Shown here piece after piece: positions 10,105 to 21,085 of a stretch of 64,000 bases of DNA. Numbering within the stretch: position 1 is the first letter of the stretch; every line of letters starts with the position of its first letter. Position numbers and translations under genes: made by a program. The notes below the pieces were generated by a model, which did no database searches, was not told the origin of the DNA, and saw only the letters and a program-made list of their open reading frames with translations. This DNA comes from Anas platyrhynchos (taxonomy: Eukaryota > Chordata > Aves > Anseriformes > Anatidae). Location of the stretch: positions 2,732,501-2,796,500 of the forward strand of contig NC_092617.1 in NCBI RefSeq assembly GCF_047663525.1, written 5' to 3'.

Positions 10105-11975
10105 ATCCCTCCTTTTTCTTTTTCTAACATATTTTGTTCATTGAATTTTTGCAATATTTGCTTGCTGAGCATCAAAGTTTCTACGTCGTCCTCCTCCTGC
10201 TCAAGAGATTCATACTTAGCATGCACAAGCATAAGATGAGCAGCTTCTAATCGACTTTTTACAATTGCAATTACCCTATTGAAAATACATGGCCCAAAAG
10301 TCAATGCTATTATTAGTAGTAGTAAAGGTCCTGCTATAGTTGACAATAGTGTGGTAAGCCAAGGTGAATAATTAAACCAGGACTCATACCAATTCTGACG
10401 AGCCTCATTTTCCCTTTTGCATTTTTCTAATCCTTCCCGCAATTTAGTCATTGTATCTCTTACCACCCCAGTATGATCTGCATATACACAACATTCTTCA
10501 CATAGAGCTGCACACAGTCCTTTTTGTTGTAAGAAAATCAAATCCAACCCTCTATGGTTTTGGAGTACCACTTCGGATAATGACCTAACCAATTTTTCCA
10601 GAGCTATTACTGATTGCTCTATACGGCCCAGATCCTCGTCTACGGCAATTGCCGTAGAAAAGTAAATTCCTGGCTTTGTTTTATCAGGGAAGCAATTCCA
10701 GTTGAACCTGCAGCCCCGAGGGCCATTAAAGTGGCTAAGGTGATGGCCGTAATAGGCTCCCTCTTTACCAGATGGTATTCAGCCACTGTGTGATGGGTAT
10801 ACATATACTCTTCAGTGTGGTATAGAATCCTTGGTATAATGACCACCTGTACACAAAAATCATGAGATGTGTTAAACAATTTTAAAGATAGGCAAGGAGT
10901 GACTCCCAACGATGAACATACCCACCTAGTGTTATTTGCAGGAATTAACCATTTGTGTGTTTGGCCCATTTTTTTCAGTGGCATGGCACAGATCATTTTT
11001 ATCTCTTGGAACTGTGCCGATACATCTACCTTTTCCCGTAACTTGAGTCAAAGTTATCCTGATTTCCTGACCCCAACTGTACTTGGAAGGATTTGACTCA
11101 TTTGAATATTCAGACCTCCCCATATCTCCTATAGCTATATGGGGGCTTAACACTTACACATAGCCAGCACCCTTCAGTTATCTCAGGATTAGTTTGATTT
11201 AGTACCTGGAAACTAGCATTTATAACTTTCCACATACTACTCTCGGGCACAACCCCTTTCTTTTTTTTTTTTTTTTTTTCCAATGCTTGGAAGCAGTGTG
11301 GGAAAGGATAACTCTGTCGACTTATTAGAAAACACTGGAGTAGGTTGGGCAGTCCCAGGTATCTTTACAGTCTGGACAACCAAACCTTCCCCTAATAACT
11401 CTTTATTAGGCCCGACTACCTTGGAAGTCCCGGGTTTTTCCTTCTTTATTAGGATGAGTCCTCCCCTGTCAGTTCCAGGTTCTGTATACCTTATTCCCCA
11501 CACTCTTCCCATGTTCCACCCTCTATCCGTGGGTTGGGTAACATTTAAAAAGAGATATTTACAGTTTCCACATCCTCCCCACCCTTGCGGTGGAATGCAC
11601 CCATATGGACCCCATTGGACCCTTGGGTATTTATCTCTACTGTATCCCGGTATCTAACTAGGGGCTATAGTCTCACAACCCCAATAGCTGCAGTAATATT
11701 GATTAGGGGAGTTGCAGTACCCCTTTCCAGGATTCGAACTCGGGCACATATAAAATCCCATATATTCCCAGCATCGGGGCCTTGGGATCAGCTGACATAG
11801 TGTAGAAGTAAAGTTTGCCCCACCCCCCCGATGTTATCTGGGTTACAATAACCTGTTGATCTTTGAATCAACTTAAAGTCCATTTAAAAGGTTGGTGGGG
11901 GTGGTATTGAGTCGCTATGCAGGATGAAATCACTGCGAGAACCCCCAAATACCGATAGGAATGGCTGAGGCCCAT
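10092..11975 (-). pseudogene. Gammaretrovirus-type env, frameshifted
   Basis: The env glycoprotein would mediate receptor binding and fusion, but this copy is broken. A likely start with a hydrophobic signal-like stretch is at 11975. The surface subunit is spread over several frames (for example 11237-11512 and 10932-11153). The transmembrane subunit is at 10092-10996 and shows a basic cleavage-like position, a hydrophobic Ala/Gly-rich segment, an LQN-R-GLD region with a CX6CC motif, and a membrane anchor near 10300. At least two frame changes are visible, near 10650 and between 10930 and 10990, plus stops in the surface part and a T19 run at about 11261-11279. Its 3' end overlaps the LTR, as is common. 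Confidence 0.75.
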
Positions 11976-12199
11976 TTCTTTCCCCACTTATTCACTCCTC
12001 TGCCTCACTCGTCAACGAGAAGAACTCGTTTTAGTTCTTCTTGGCAGCAGTAGTGTTCTTCAGGGGAGAGCCTCTACCTTAACCCACGGTACCTATTAAT
12101 TTCATCGCAATGTGAGCTTCAGGTCTTTGTTTCCTGGAGCGATCTCCCACTTCTCGTCACAGATGGGTCCTTTAACACGGATGGCATGTGTCCATCCTT

Positions 12200-12910
12200 T
12201 CTCTGCAGTCCGGACGACTGTTTCTGTAGTAAGCAAAACAACATAGGGGTCTTTACCATCGTGGTGTTAAAAAAAAAAAAAAAAAGTCTCTTTCCAAGCC
12301 ATAATTAGAATTGAGGGTGATCAAGTGGCACGTCCAAGTCATAGGGCATACCATATAGCATTTCAAAAGGAGAAATTCTTACATCAGTTCTGGGCTGTGT
12401 CCATATGTTTAACAGTGCAAGGGGTAAGCATTTTACCCAAGAAGCCTTTGTTTCCAGCATAAGTTTTGTTAGTTGTTTCTTAATTTCACCATTCATTCGC
12501 TCTACCTTTCCAGAAGAGGAGGGGTGCCAGGGGCTGTGAAAATCCCACTCAATCTCTAAGGCCTGCTTTAATCCTTGCAGTAAAGCTTTACACCTATTCA
12601 GTCACGTGGTCAATTAGGACAAACAAGTAACTCAGTAAAGTCTACCTGTATACTTTGGAAAGGTCAAAGCCCTGGCTCCCATCCCCCTCTAGGTAGGTTA
12701 CAGAAGACCTTTTTATTTACCTTTTGACATATAGTACATCCTCTGTATGTGTGCTTCCCTAAAGTATATATTCCTACACAGACATGCTTTCTTAGAACAA
12801 CATCACACATTGCTTGCACCTCCCAATGACTCTTCTGATGTAAAACAGTTAATATTTGCCTCATTATCACTTTATTCAGCATTTCTCTCCCATCAGGGAG
12901 TATCAATTTT
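12200..12910 (-). pseudogene. Retroviral pol remnant: integrase
   Basis: 12664-12906 (minus) shows an H-x3-H ... C-x2-C zinc-binding arrangement like the integrase N-terminus. 12305-12496 shows an ERMNGEIK-like stretch followed by a P-EMLYGMPY-like stretch, typical of the end of the integrase core in gammaretroviruses. Frames are interrupted between these blocks, and an A17 run lies at about 12270-12286. I could not find a reverse transcriptase active site between this block and gag, so most of pol is deleted or decayed. Confidence 0.7.
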
Positions 12911-13139
12911 CCTTAAAATGATCCACATATTTGTAACATTAATACCTCCTTGGGAGGTTGTAATTGCTCCAAAATCTTTTTTAGAATTTACCCAAATAGA
13001 TAGGTGGCCCTGTAAACCCCTGAGGTAAAATTGTCCACCTATATTGTTGCTTCCGCCCCCATTTCAGGGTCTTTCCAGTCAGAGGTGAATATACATGTAT
13101 GTTTGCTCTCAGGGCCAGAGAGCATTCCATTAATAGGTT

Positions 13140-13560
13140 TGATGGCAAGGTTCGGGGGGAGGGGTGTGAGGAGTGTGGGGGTGGGAAACTGCAGTGGCAG
13201 CCCCCATGAAAAAAAAACCAGAAACCTCCCAGTGGCAGATAAGGGACAATTTCATCTGGCCCCAAAGGGGCCCACTGCTGCCCAGAGACAAGCCATGAGC
13301 AATACAGTCCGTGCCTCTGTGAGAGCACATGCACGAAAACAAACAAACAAAGAAACAAACAAAAACCTGCTGCTCAACAGCAGTTGGGAGAGGGAGAAAC
13401 CCCCCCCCGCAGACACCAAAGTCAGTGCAGAAGGAGGGGGAGGAGGCACTCCAGGCGCTGGAGCCAAAGCCCCCCTGCGGCTGCTGGAGAGGCCCCTGGT
13501 GGAGCAGGTGGTTCCCCCATCCCAACCCCCTCCCCGATGCTTGGGAAACTGAACAAACAC
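13140..13560 (+). mobile_element. LTR fragment nested inside the provirus
   Basis: The words gtgcagaaggagggggaggaggcactccaggcgctggag correspond (as reverse complement) to 44575-44615 of the solo LTR. The C-rich stretch ccccccccgcagacaccaa and the (AAAC)-rich run at 13335-13365 belong to the same family region. Its orientation is opposite to the provirus. Confidence 0.55.
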
Positions 13561-14376
13561 CACAGCAAATATGCAAATATACCAAAACTTCTAGACTGTT
13601 ACTTAGATAATGCCTACATCACCTTTCCCTGCTCATTCAACTTCGAATACCTTTAACACTTTCAACAAGCCTTTTAACACTTCCTTTATCTTTCTCTAGC
13701 CTTTACTTTTCTAATGCCGACATCAAAGGCTCAGTCAGGGACCAACTTAATTCCGTACCTTTTCCCTCCAAGATGCTGAAACAACGTCAATATACAACAT
13801 TTCATCCTGTTTTCCTTCTTTCCACAAAAAAAACATTGACTGTAATAAGGTGTTATAATTAGTAGTTCTGTTTAGGGGCCACTCCGCTCCATCCTCTAGT
13901 TTATAAAGTGGCCACCACTGATTACAATATTTGATAAGGGTTCTTTTACTCTCTGTACCCTCTCACCCCACTATATTCCTTCAATGTGTTAGTATACATC
14001 CTAGGAGGCTTTTCCTCGGGATTTCTTTGCTCTGAACTTTTCCTATTGTAATCTACAGTGGTTAATATTCCACGGTTTTCCTAGAAGCTCTTTACTAGTC
14101 AATCCCAATCCCTCCAAAATCCACAATATACGGATAAACAAGTAAAATCAGACCACTGTAAATTAACTGCCTGTAGACAGTTACACTGAGGACATTTAAA
14201 CCTGATGAGCTGATAATATGCCTGGGCAAATTTTGTTCCCTTAGACATACACCTCAATGGCAGTTCTTATATTTACATATTTACATATTAACATATGTAT
14301 AAAAGAACACTTTAACAAAAACGCCTGGGCTTTTATATATACAATATACAATGTACAGTTATTATTCCAGTTAGAA

Positions 14377-15007
14377 TTATTCCTCAGCAGCTGCAAACAT
14401 TATGCCAGTTGCCATTAAAGCTCGCTTACCCTCCTCCTGTCTCTTTCTTAAAATCTCGGACATCCCTGGAGTTAATGGGGATGGCCACATATTCCTAGTC
14501 ACTGGTCCCTGAGTGCTAGAATCAGAGTTGTTATTGGCATCTCCCTGGGGTTGCAGATTAAGAAGCCCGGGAGTTGGAGGGGCTGCAGGTGGGGGTGGTG
14601 GAATATAGGGGGGCAGTGGGGCTGGGATCTCTAATTCTCGTTTTTTTCTTGCGCCTCCCATCCCCTCCTTTTTCTTTTAGAGGATATAAATTGGCTCGAG
14701 TTTCCGGGCTGATTCACAAACGTGCATATTCATTTTCTTCCAAACTAAAAGGTTCCTCTGAGTTTACACAAATATTTAGGCCTGACAAACCCAATCTTCA
14801 AAAGACCCAAATACGGGCCAGTAAAGGTGGTCTCCTCGGATCTGTTTACCACCCCAAACTTCAACACAATAATGTATCATTTTTACTTTATTCCTTCCCC
14901 TCCTAAAAGGGGAATCCTGCCAATTTTTAATCATTAATCCCGGATAACCTAACATCAGATGTTACCCCACCCATGGGACCAGAAGGCTTACTCTTCTTCT
15001 GTCCCAT
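14377..15007 (-). pseudogene. Retroviral gag remnant
   Basis: A likely start is the MGQKKSKPSG frame at 15007; glycine at position 2 would be myristoylated. After a frame break, 14377-14661 encodes a Pro-rich segment with an LPPYIPPPPP stretch, reminiscent of the late-domain region between matrix and capsid. Downstream (13590-14370), capsid and nucleocapsid are not recognisable, and only one short cysteine-containing stretch near 14190 is suggestive. It is not functional. Confidence 0.6.
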
Positions 15008-15369
15008 CTTCCGGAACACCTTCACACACACACGCATGAATTGCTTCCCCCTTTTTGTGGCCCAGTCCCTCGCGGGATATGGGAACCGCACTATCGAGGG
15101 GTCCACACTCACTTCATCCGCAATTGGACGTCTCTGTTGTGTTCCAGGATACCCAACACCAACTGAACGGATCACCGGCCTATACTTACCCACCCCATGG
15201 GTCTTCGTTCGGGCTTCATGCACAAAGGTTGCCTGGGGTTTACCGGTTTTATTTGCTTGTGTCTAATTTTGGGTTCGTCGGTGAAGGATCTGAATAAAAG
15301 TAGTCCTAGCGAAGGCCGCTGATAACAGCAAGGCGCCCCCTCCGAAGGTCTTTCAACCAGGTTGCCTTC

Positions 15370-15387
15370 ATCCGAGTCATGGCACCA
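15370..15387 (-). other. Primer-binding site, tRNA-His type
   Basis: On the minus strand it reads TGGTGCCATGACTCGGAT, which differs at one position from the complement of the tRNA-His 3' end. It starts three bases after the LTR end, as expected. Confidence 0.8.
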
Positions 15388-15390
15388 AAT

Positions 15391-15881
15391 TGTTATAAGT
15401 TAGACCACACAATTTACTGGTCTATTGAAATTATTTTATTAATCAAGTAAGCAGACACAAGCAAAACAGCGCTGGGCGGCTGGGGAGTCTCCGCTCCACC
15501 ATGGCACACAAATTCCCCTTTCCAGTGTTGCTGTTTTACAGCATTGAAGTTCCAGCTTGTCGAGACCTGTCACCTTGTCGAGACCTGTCGCCTTGTCGAC
15601 TTGTCGAGACTTGTTCTGAGGCTGCGCAGTCTGTTGTTGGGGTTCGTTATTCTTCCTCCGGTGATCACGCATTGTGCTTGTGTTCAGGTGGGGGCAAAAC
15701 AGGATGTCTTGCGGTGGATGGGTAGTATCTTACAGAATCTTTGTTTTAACAAGGATGTTTACCCAACCCCCCTTCTCCATTTGTCCCCATGTTACAATGC
15801 CGTGAGTTGTGAAACCTTGTCTCCTCGGTAGATTCTTTAAATTCTCAAGGACAATGAACAAACCCCTACTAATTTATCACA
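15391..15881 (-). repeat. 5' LTR of the tRNA-His provirus (491 bp)
   Basis: Same ends as the 9653 LTR. It is longer because of a tandem array at 15557-15620 built on cttgtcgagacctgtc. Many substitutions separate the two LTRs, so the insertion is not recent. Confidence 0.85.
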
Positions 15882-16540
15882 GGCACAAGGCTTGGCTGTG
15901 TCTAGTCAAGAAGCTGCGAGGCCAGCAGCAGGCCCCTGGCTTGGAAGCTGCTGCTGAGGTGACTTGTGTGTGGTTGGCTGAGAGGCCGCAAGGAGCCTGC
16001 TGGGTTGGGATGCCTACTTCAGGAGTGGTTTCCACCCTGATGGAGCCTACTTTGGTAGTAGGAAAGAGCAGGAGAAAAAAAAAAAAAAAAAAAAAGACAC
16101 AAACCACCCTAAAAGGTGGGCACTGGCCATGAGGAGGAAGAAATGTCCAGGGGAACAACTGGTCTTGCTGCTAGAGACTGAGGCAAAGAAGGCATTAAGT
16201 ACCTCAGCCTTTACCTCATCTCTTGGCACCAGGTTTCCCCTCACATCCAATAATTTATGATGGTTCTTAATCCTCTTTTATTTGAAGTATTTCTATAAGC
16301 AGTGTTTATTGTCTTTGACAGGAATGGATTGATTAAGCTCCAGCTGGGCTTTGGCCCTTTTAACTTTGTCCTGCACAGCCCCATAACATTTAGGACACAG
16401 TTGCAGAGAAACTGACAGCATGCATGAGAATGAAGCACAGAAAAAGTAGAATCTGGCAGCCTTCCACGCATTACCATTCTGTGACTGTGTTGCAGTCCCA
16501 TTCAACTGGTTACTCCTGTATTATCCAAACGCTGGTTAGT
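15882..16540 (+). repeat. Module B remainder, with an ancient CR1 relic inside
   Basis: It resumes in the middle of module B (ggcacaaggcttggctgtg). An A-rich run lies at 16075-16095. At 16130-16250 the minus strand encodes EVKAEVLNAFFASVSSSKTS, a CR1 ORF2 signature; the same relic is at 53000-53075 (+) and 56740-56835 (-), so it predates the duplications. Confidence 0.65.
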
Positions 16541-16626
16541 GGAGGACTAGCTAGTGTTAGGTCAGAGGTTGGACTTGATGATCTTGAGGTCTCTTCCAAC
16601 CTAGACAATTCTGTGTGATTCTGTGT
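16541..16626 (+). mobile_element. CR1 3' end
   Basis: ggttggacttgatgatctt...cttccaacct...attctgtgtgattctgtg is the characteristic CR1 terminus with its short terminal repeats. Only the last 85 or so bases are present. Confidence 0.8.
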
Positions 16627-16839
16627 CCCCTGTACCTCCCAATGCTGCTGTCTTGTCAGAGACAGCACAATCACATGAAGGCTGAACTGTCTACCTGCAG
16701 ACAGGAACAGCTGACAGAAGGGAGCATCAGTGTGGTGGGAGCTTGAGAAACTACACAGCTTTGTCTAAAGAAACCTCTAGACATTTACAAGGAGAAGAGC
16801 CCAGTCCTGAACGAGAGAGAGAGAGTAACGCCACACATC

Positions 16840-17876
16840 AGAGCAGACTGGGACACTGCTGAGTACACAGGAGGAGGAGGGCCTGGGCACCACGAGGGAT
16901 GTCATACGAGCAGTGGTGCCTGCTCAGCAGGAACCAGGCCAACTTCCTACAGAGCTGCCTTCTGAGGAGCATGGCCACCAAGAAGATCTGAGTTACCATC
17001 CTCAGCTCTGATCCGGTATGACACCACAAGGACAACTCTCTACAACTAACCAGTAACTCTCTACAACTAACCTGGTTTGGAGAGGAGCAAGGGCTATGGC
17101 AAGGTTCAAAGTCCCAACAGGACCCAGGTCTTTGTGTCCATGGCTATGGCTGTTGTCTCTGCCACTGAGGCCTATGAGGAGACAGCTGATCGTTAAAGCA
17201 CCAGGGCCTCATTGCCTCCTCACCCCCAACCATGAAGCAGGCAGGGGTCGTACCATTCTCCTGCACTTGGCCATGCACATCCCCATCTCCTACTCCCCCA
17301 CAAAGAGCCCTGAGCAAGGTGTGAAGGAAAGGATCTCCCTTCCTAGAGACCAGGGGTCAAGGCCTGGCGCTTGTGCTTGGTGACACACATGCAGTTTTCC
17401 TACACATCAGTGTCACCTTCACATTGCCTTTGTCTCCTTGTCCTCACTGCCTCCAAGGTTCTGCTCTAACAAGCTCCAAGGGAGGCTGTGTCAGTGCTGG
17501 CCCTCAGGGGGACACTGCAGGAAACTTGCCTCTGACTTGCACTTCTGGAAAGATGTCTTCAATTGTCTCTGAGTGCCTGAGGTTCGTGGGCTTATCAGCA
17601 AAGCCCCCAGAGGGGTGATTGCAGTGCCTTGGGCTGGTGCTGTGCTGCTGAGCTGGGCCGGGCTTGTGGGGCAGAGAAAACACATTTCAGAAAGTCCCAC
17701 GAAGCAGAGAGAAAGCTGTGCCCAGGAGCAGCTCCTCTGCACAGCTCAGTAGGGCTGGGGGCTCTGACTGCAGCTGGCATGGGGAGAGGAGAGAAGGAGA
17801 GAGGGCTTGGAGGCAGCTGGCAGTGGGAGGATGCTGAGAGCTGCCTGCAGGAGAAACCTGCACAGCCCTTGACAAG
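16840..17876 (+). promoter_or_regulatory. Module A of OR2: presumed promoter and first noncoding exon
   Basis: Full-length copy. It contains the CTCF-like word ccctcagggggacact at 17501-17516 and ends in gacaag|gtaaggg, a splice donor after 17876. An 18-base direct repeat (aactctctacaactaacc) lies at 17034-17051 and 17055-17072. Inference: this drives OR2, since each OR has one such module upstream in the same direction. Confidence 0.5.
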
Positions 17877-18224
17877 GTAAGGGTCTGGCTGCAGGGCCAT
17901 GCAGCTGCAGGTCCTGGAAGGGTCTCCTGCTGGGTCTTGTTTCTGGGAGGGCAGTGGGCAGTGCAGTAGGCTTTGAGAGTCCTGCTGGGTTGTAGTGCAA
18001 GGCGAGGAAGTCTGGCAGAAGCCCCGTGGAGTGTCATAACCTAGCTACCCCATGTCAGATAAGACAGGGGTGGACAAGCCTCCTCCAGACACTGCAGAGG
18101 GTGCAGCTGGGCTATGGGACACTCCAGCTTTCAGATATCCAGCTCTGTCTGTGGGGCATCTTCCTGGCTGCAGGCTGCTCTCCAGCAGGATGCAGCTCTC
18201 TTGTGGCATCCTTGTGTTATCCAG

Positions 18225-18358
18225 GTGCCCCAAGGAGAAGACACCTCCATACTAACATCATGTCCATGCTACTGGATGGATGGCTGTCTGTGGGCAGAAG
18301 CAATGAGACCTGTCTAGGAGGGAAGAGCTGAGATCCTGATCAGTCCCCTGGAGAAAAG
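18225..18358 (+). other. Candidate second noncoding exon of OR2
   Basis: Acceptor cttgtgttatccag (AG at 18223-18224) and donor gaaaag|gtgaag (GT at 18359). It is homologous to 3597-3736. The intervening and following sequence to 18827 reads as intron; bases 18440-18780 hold nothing else. Confidence 0.4.
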
Positions 18359-18850
18359 GTGAAGATTCTGTTCAGCTACACTTGGAGTGGGGCTTCTCTG
18401 CTCTCAGCTGTCTCCTGTTTCTTCTCAGAACAGCACCCCAGAAGGATGGTCCTGTAGCTCATAGAGGGGTAGCCCAGGGCAGCAGAGAGCAGGACTGATG
18501 GGCAGAGCTGCTCTGCTCAGTCTTCCCCCGAGGACAAGTCCTTTGCCTCTTGGCACCCACAGGATATCACCTGGAGTGTGGAAGTAATGTCAGGGAGATC
18601 CGCCATCAAATACCTCTCCTATGTGTTATATGGGCAACTAGGGTAAAATAAAGTGAGGAAAATAGTCGCAGCTTTGCTCCACAATAAGCTCAGTTATTTG
18701 CAACAATACTGCAAAGCTCATTGGTCTGACATTTTTCTGACTTTGAGTTATCCACCCTTCTGTTTTATTTCCGATTTTCCTCAGAGAAGTCTGTTCTAAC
18801 ATTGCTCTGCCTTCTCCTCTTCAACAGAGAAGCAAGTAGAAAGTCAGAGA

Positions 18851-19792
18851 ATGCCCAACAGCAGCTCTGTGAGTGAGTTCCTCCTGCTGGCATTCGCAGA
18901 CAAGCGCGAGCTGCAGCTCCTGTACTTCGCGCTCTTCCTGGGCATCTACCTGGCTGCCCTCCTGGGCAACGGCCTCATCCTCAGCGCCGTAGCCTGCGAC
19001 CACCGCCTCCACACTCCCATGTACTTCTTCCTGCTCAACCTCGCCCTCCTCGACCTGGGCTGCATCTCCACCACTCTGCCCAAAGCCATGGCCAATGCCC
19101 TCTGGGACACCAGGGCCATCTCCTATCAAGGCTGTGCTGCCCAAGTACTTTTTTTAGTCTTTTTTTTTGATGCAGAGTTTTCCCTTCTTACCATCATGGC
19201 CTATGACCGCTATGTGGCCATCTGCAAGCCCCTGCACTACGGGAGCCTCCTGGGCAGCAGAGCTTGTGCCCAGATGGCAGCAGCTGCCTGGGGCAGTGGC
19301 TTTCTCAATGCTGTCCTGCACACGGCCACTACGTTTTCCCTGCCCTTCTGCCAAGGCAATGCTGTGGACCAGTTCTTCTGTGAAATCCCCCAGATCCTCA
19401 AACTCTCCTGCTCAGATTCCTATCTCAGAGAAGTTTGGGCAATTCTGTTTAGCATTTTGTTAGCATTTGGTTGTTTTGTTTTCATTGTGGTGTCCTATGT
19501 GCAGATCTTTAGGGCAGTGCTGAGGATGCCCTCTGAACAGGGCCCACAAAAAGCCTTTTCCACGTGCCTCCCTCACCTGGTTGTCACCTCCCTGATGATC
19601 AGCACTGCCATCTTTGCCTACCTGAAGCCCCCCTCCATCTCCTCCCCATCCCTGGACCTGGTGGTCACAGTTCTGTACTCAGTGGTACCTCCAGCACTGA
19701 ACCCCCTCATCTACAGCTTGAGGAACCGGGTACTGAGGGATTCCATCAGGACTCTACTTGAGGACACACATCGTCAGCAAATTCACCTATAA
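18851..19792 (+). CDS. Olfactory receptor OR2, family 14-like, intact (313 aa)
   Basis: Seven-transmembrane odorant receptor, paralog of OR1. The start MPNSSS is chosen by alignment; a splice acceptor (ctcttcaacag) ends at 18827 with a branch-like ttctaac upstream. N-glycosylation sequon NSS at residue 3, LLGN, PMYFF, MAYDRYVAICKPLHY, KAFSTC and NPLIYS are all present. Differences from the paralogs: an acidic FDAE at the top of TM3 (about 106-109), one residue less before TM5 than OR1, SLRNRVL in place of SMRNQEL after TM7, and a longer hydrophilic tail ending RQQIHL. No lesion is seen. The ligand is unknown. Downstream, a decayed AATAAG at 19975-19980 replaces the signal seen in other copies; ATTAAA words near 19855 may serve instead. 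Confidence 0.95.
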   Translation: MPNSSSVSEFLLLAFADKRELQLLYFALFLGIYLAALLGNGLILSAVACDHRLHTPMYFFLLNLALLDLGCISTTLPKAMANALWDTRAISYQGCAAQVLFLVFFFDAEFSLLTIMAYDRYVAICKPLHYGSLLGSRACAQMAAAAWGSGFLNAVLHTATTFSLPFCQGNAVDQFFCEIPQILKLSCSDSYLREVWAILFSILLAFGCFVFIVVSYVQIFRAVLRMPSEQGPQKAFSTCLPHLVVTSLMISTAIFAYLKPPSISSPSLDLVVTVLYSVVPPALNPLIYSLRNRVLRDSIRTLLEDTHRQQIHL

Positions 19793-19989
19793 TACTATTC
19801 CTAATATTAGAAATCCCAGCTCTTCTCAGAAAGAAAATAATATGATGTCTTCTATTATTAAATGTCTGTATTATTATTTTCTCTCATTATTACACATTTG
19901 ATTAAATATTATTCCTAGCCCCCTACAAGTCAATTATTTTTCTGTAGAAGATGGCTTCCTGTGTAGATAAACCTAATAAGAAAGCCATC

Positions 19990-20370
19990 AGGAATTCATG
20001 GCTCTGAGCTGCCATCTCTTCCTATCCACTCTGGAGCTGGGGGAACAGCCCCAGCATGCAGGAGGTGCTCAGGGCCAAGAGCCCAGCTGCCACATGCAGG
20101 AGCAGCCCCGGTGGCCCTCGGGGCTGCCCCTCACTGCCCGCTGGGCTCTGCCTCTCTGCTGCCTTTGGGTCGGGGCTGCTGCTTCCCTGGAGCCATGGCC
20201 ATGGCCAGCAGCAGGACATGGCCTTTTCCCTGCTGCTCTCTTTTGGCTTCCACATTGTGCTTCTTTTTTTCTGTTCTCTCTGCAGTGGCATCCCTGTGGC
20301 TGCAGGCAGCAGCAGGCACTGTGGAGCCCTGGGTCACAGCTGCCTCCCTGCTAGCACCACAGTAACAAGA
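19990..20370 (+). repeat. Module F of OR2
   Basis: 3' flank homologous to 7311-7735, beginning gagctgccatctcttcc and including ccctggagccatggccatggccagcag. No coding conservation. Confidence 0.65.
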
Positions 20371-20844
20371 AGGGCTGCTGAGAGCAAACCCAGAAGTCTG
20401 GACACCTCTTTGAAATGTGCTATCAGGAACACAGCCAAGGGGTTGCTCCCTGTTCTTCTCTATTCTGGGGGTTCGTCATAGAGTGAAGGACGCAGGATGA
20501 AAGTCTCAGGGTGGTCCCTGAGGAACCAAGGGCAGCACTCAGAGCTCCTGTTATGGCAGAACTTGCCTAAGGACATGACAGCTGATCTTAAACTTATCTG
20601 CATGGGACTACACCCCCTGCAGCGGGGTTGACAGCCAATGCCAACCTGGAGAGGAATCTGGAGCTGCCAGGAGAAGTCAGGGGATCTCCAGGGACAGGGT
20701 GCTCAGTGGGTAGTGATTAGAACCTCATAAAATGACCGTGCAAGGTAGTGTCTGGTAACAAACAAGATGAATCTGAGGAGTGCATGGGCAACTCACACTG
20801 CTCAGGCTGGGTCAGCTGTCACTGCAGGTTCTCCTCCCAGCCTC
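20371..20844 (+). repeat. Module G of OR2 flank
   Basis: Nearly colinear with 7740-8210. It is interrupted at about 20845 by a CR1 fragment. No gene. Confidence 0.65.
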
Positions 20845-21085
20845 TTGGTCTTTTTATACACCCCCTTTAAGTACTGAAAGGCCACAAAGATGTTACCCTG
20901 GAGCCTTCTTTTCTCCAGGTTGAACAGCCCCAGCTCTCTCAGCCTTTCTTCATATGAGACGTGCTCCAGCCCCTTGATCATTTTTTTGGCCCTCCTCTGG
21001 ACCCATTCTAACAGATGCACATCCTTCCTCTGCTGGGTGTCCAAGTCCTGGATGCATCACTACAAGTGGGGCCTCAAAAGGGCAG
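20845..21085 (-). mobile_element. CR1 LINE fragment (ORF2 C-terminal region)
   Basis: On the minus strand the frame encodes VQRRAKKMIKGLEHVSYEER and LRELGLFNLEKRRL, the standard CR1 ORF2 segment after the reverse transcriptase domain. Both ends are truncated and there is no 3' terminus. Confidence 0.85.

Larger units (their letters stand above)
9653..15881 (-). mobile_element. Provirus with tRNA-His-type primer site, degraded
   Basis: Two homologous LTRs (9653-10104 and 15391-15881) with TG/CA ends bracket 5.3 kb read on the minus strand in the order primer site, gag, integrase, env, polypurine tract. All genes are broken. The flanks (cgggtc on the left, ggcaca on the right) are not a target duplication. 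The first 0.4-0.5 kb of the module B copy expected here is missing, so the insertion is associated with a deletion. A foreign LTR fragment is nested at about 13140-13545. Gene layout and env type point to a gammaretrovirus-like element. Confidence 0.85.

Noticed and set aside
10901..11096. Plus-strand frames inside the provirus
   Set aside because: They are antisense to env. Retroviral similarity is on the minus strand only.
15370..15387. A tRNA-His gene
   Set aside because: Only the 18-base complement of the tRNA 3' end is present, next to an LTR, so it is a primer-binding site.
18821..19144. Open frames antisense to the ORs (also 4274-4612, 40024-40287, 49516-49836, 58697-58960), rich in Glu/Val/Gln
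   Set aside because: They are mirror images of the conserved TM1-TM3 coding sequence, with the same composition in every copy. They begin and end at random relative to the OR and have no domain.
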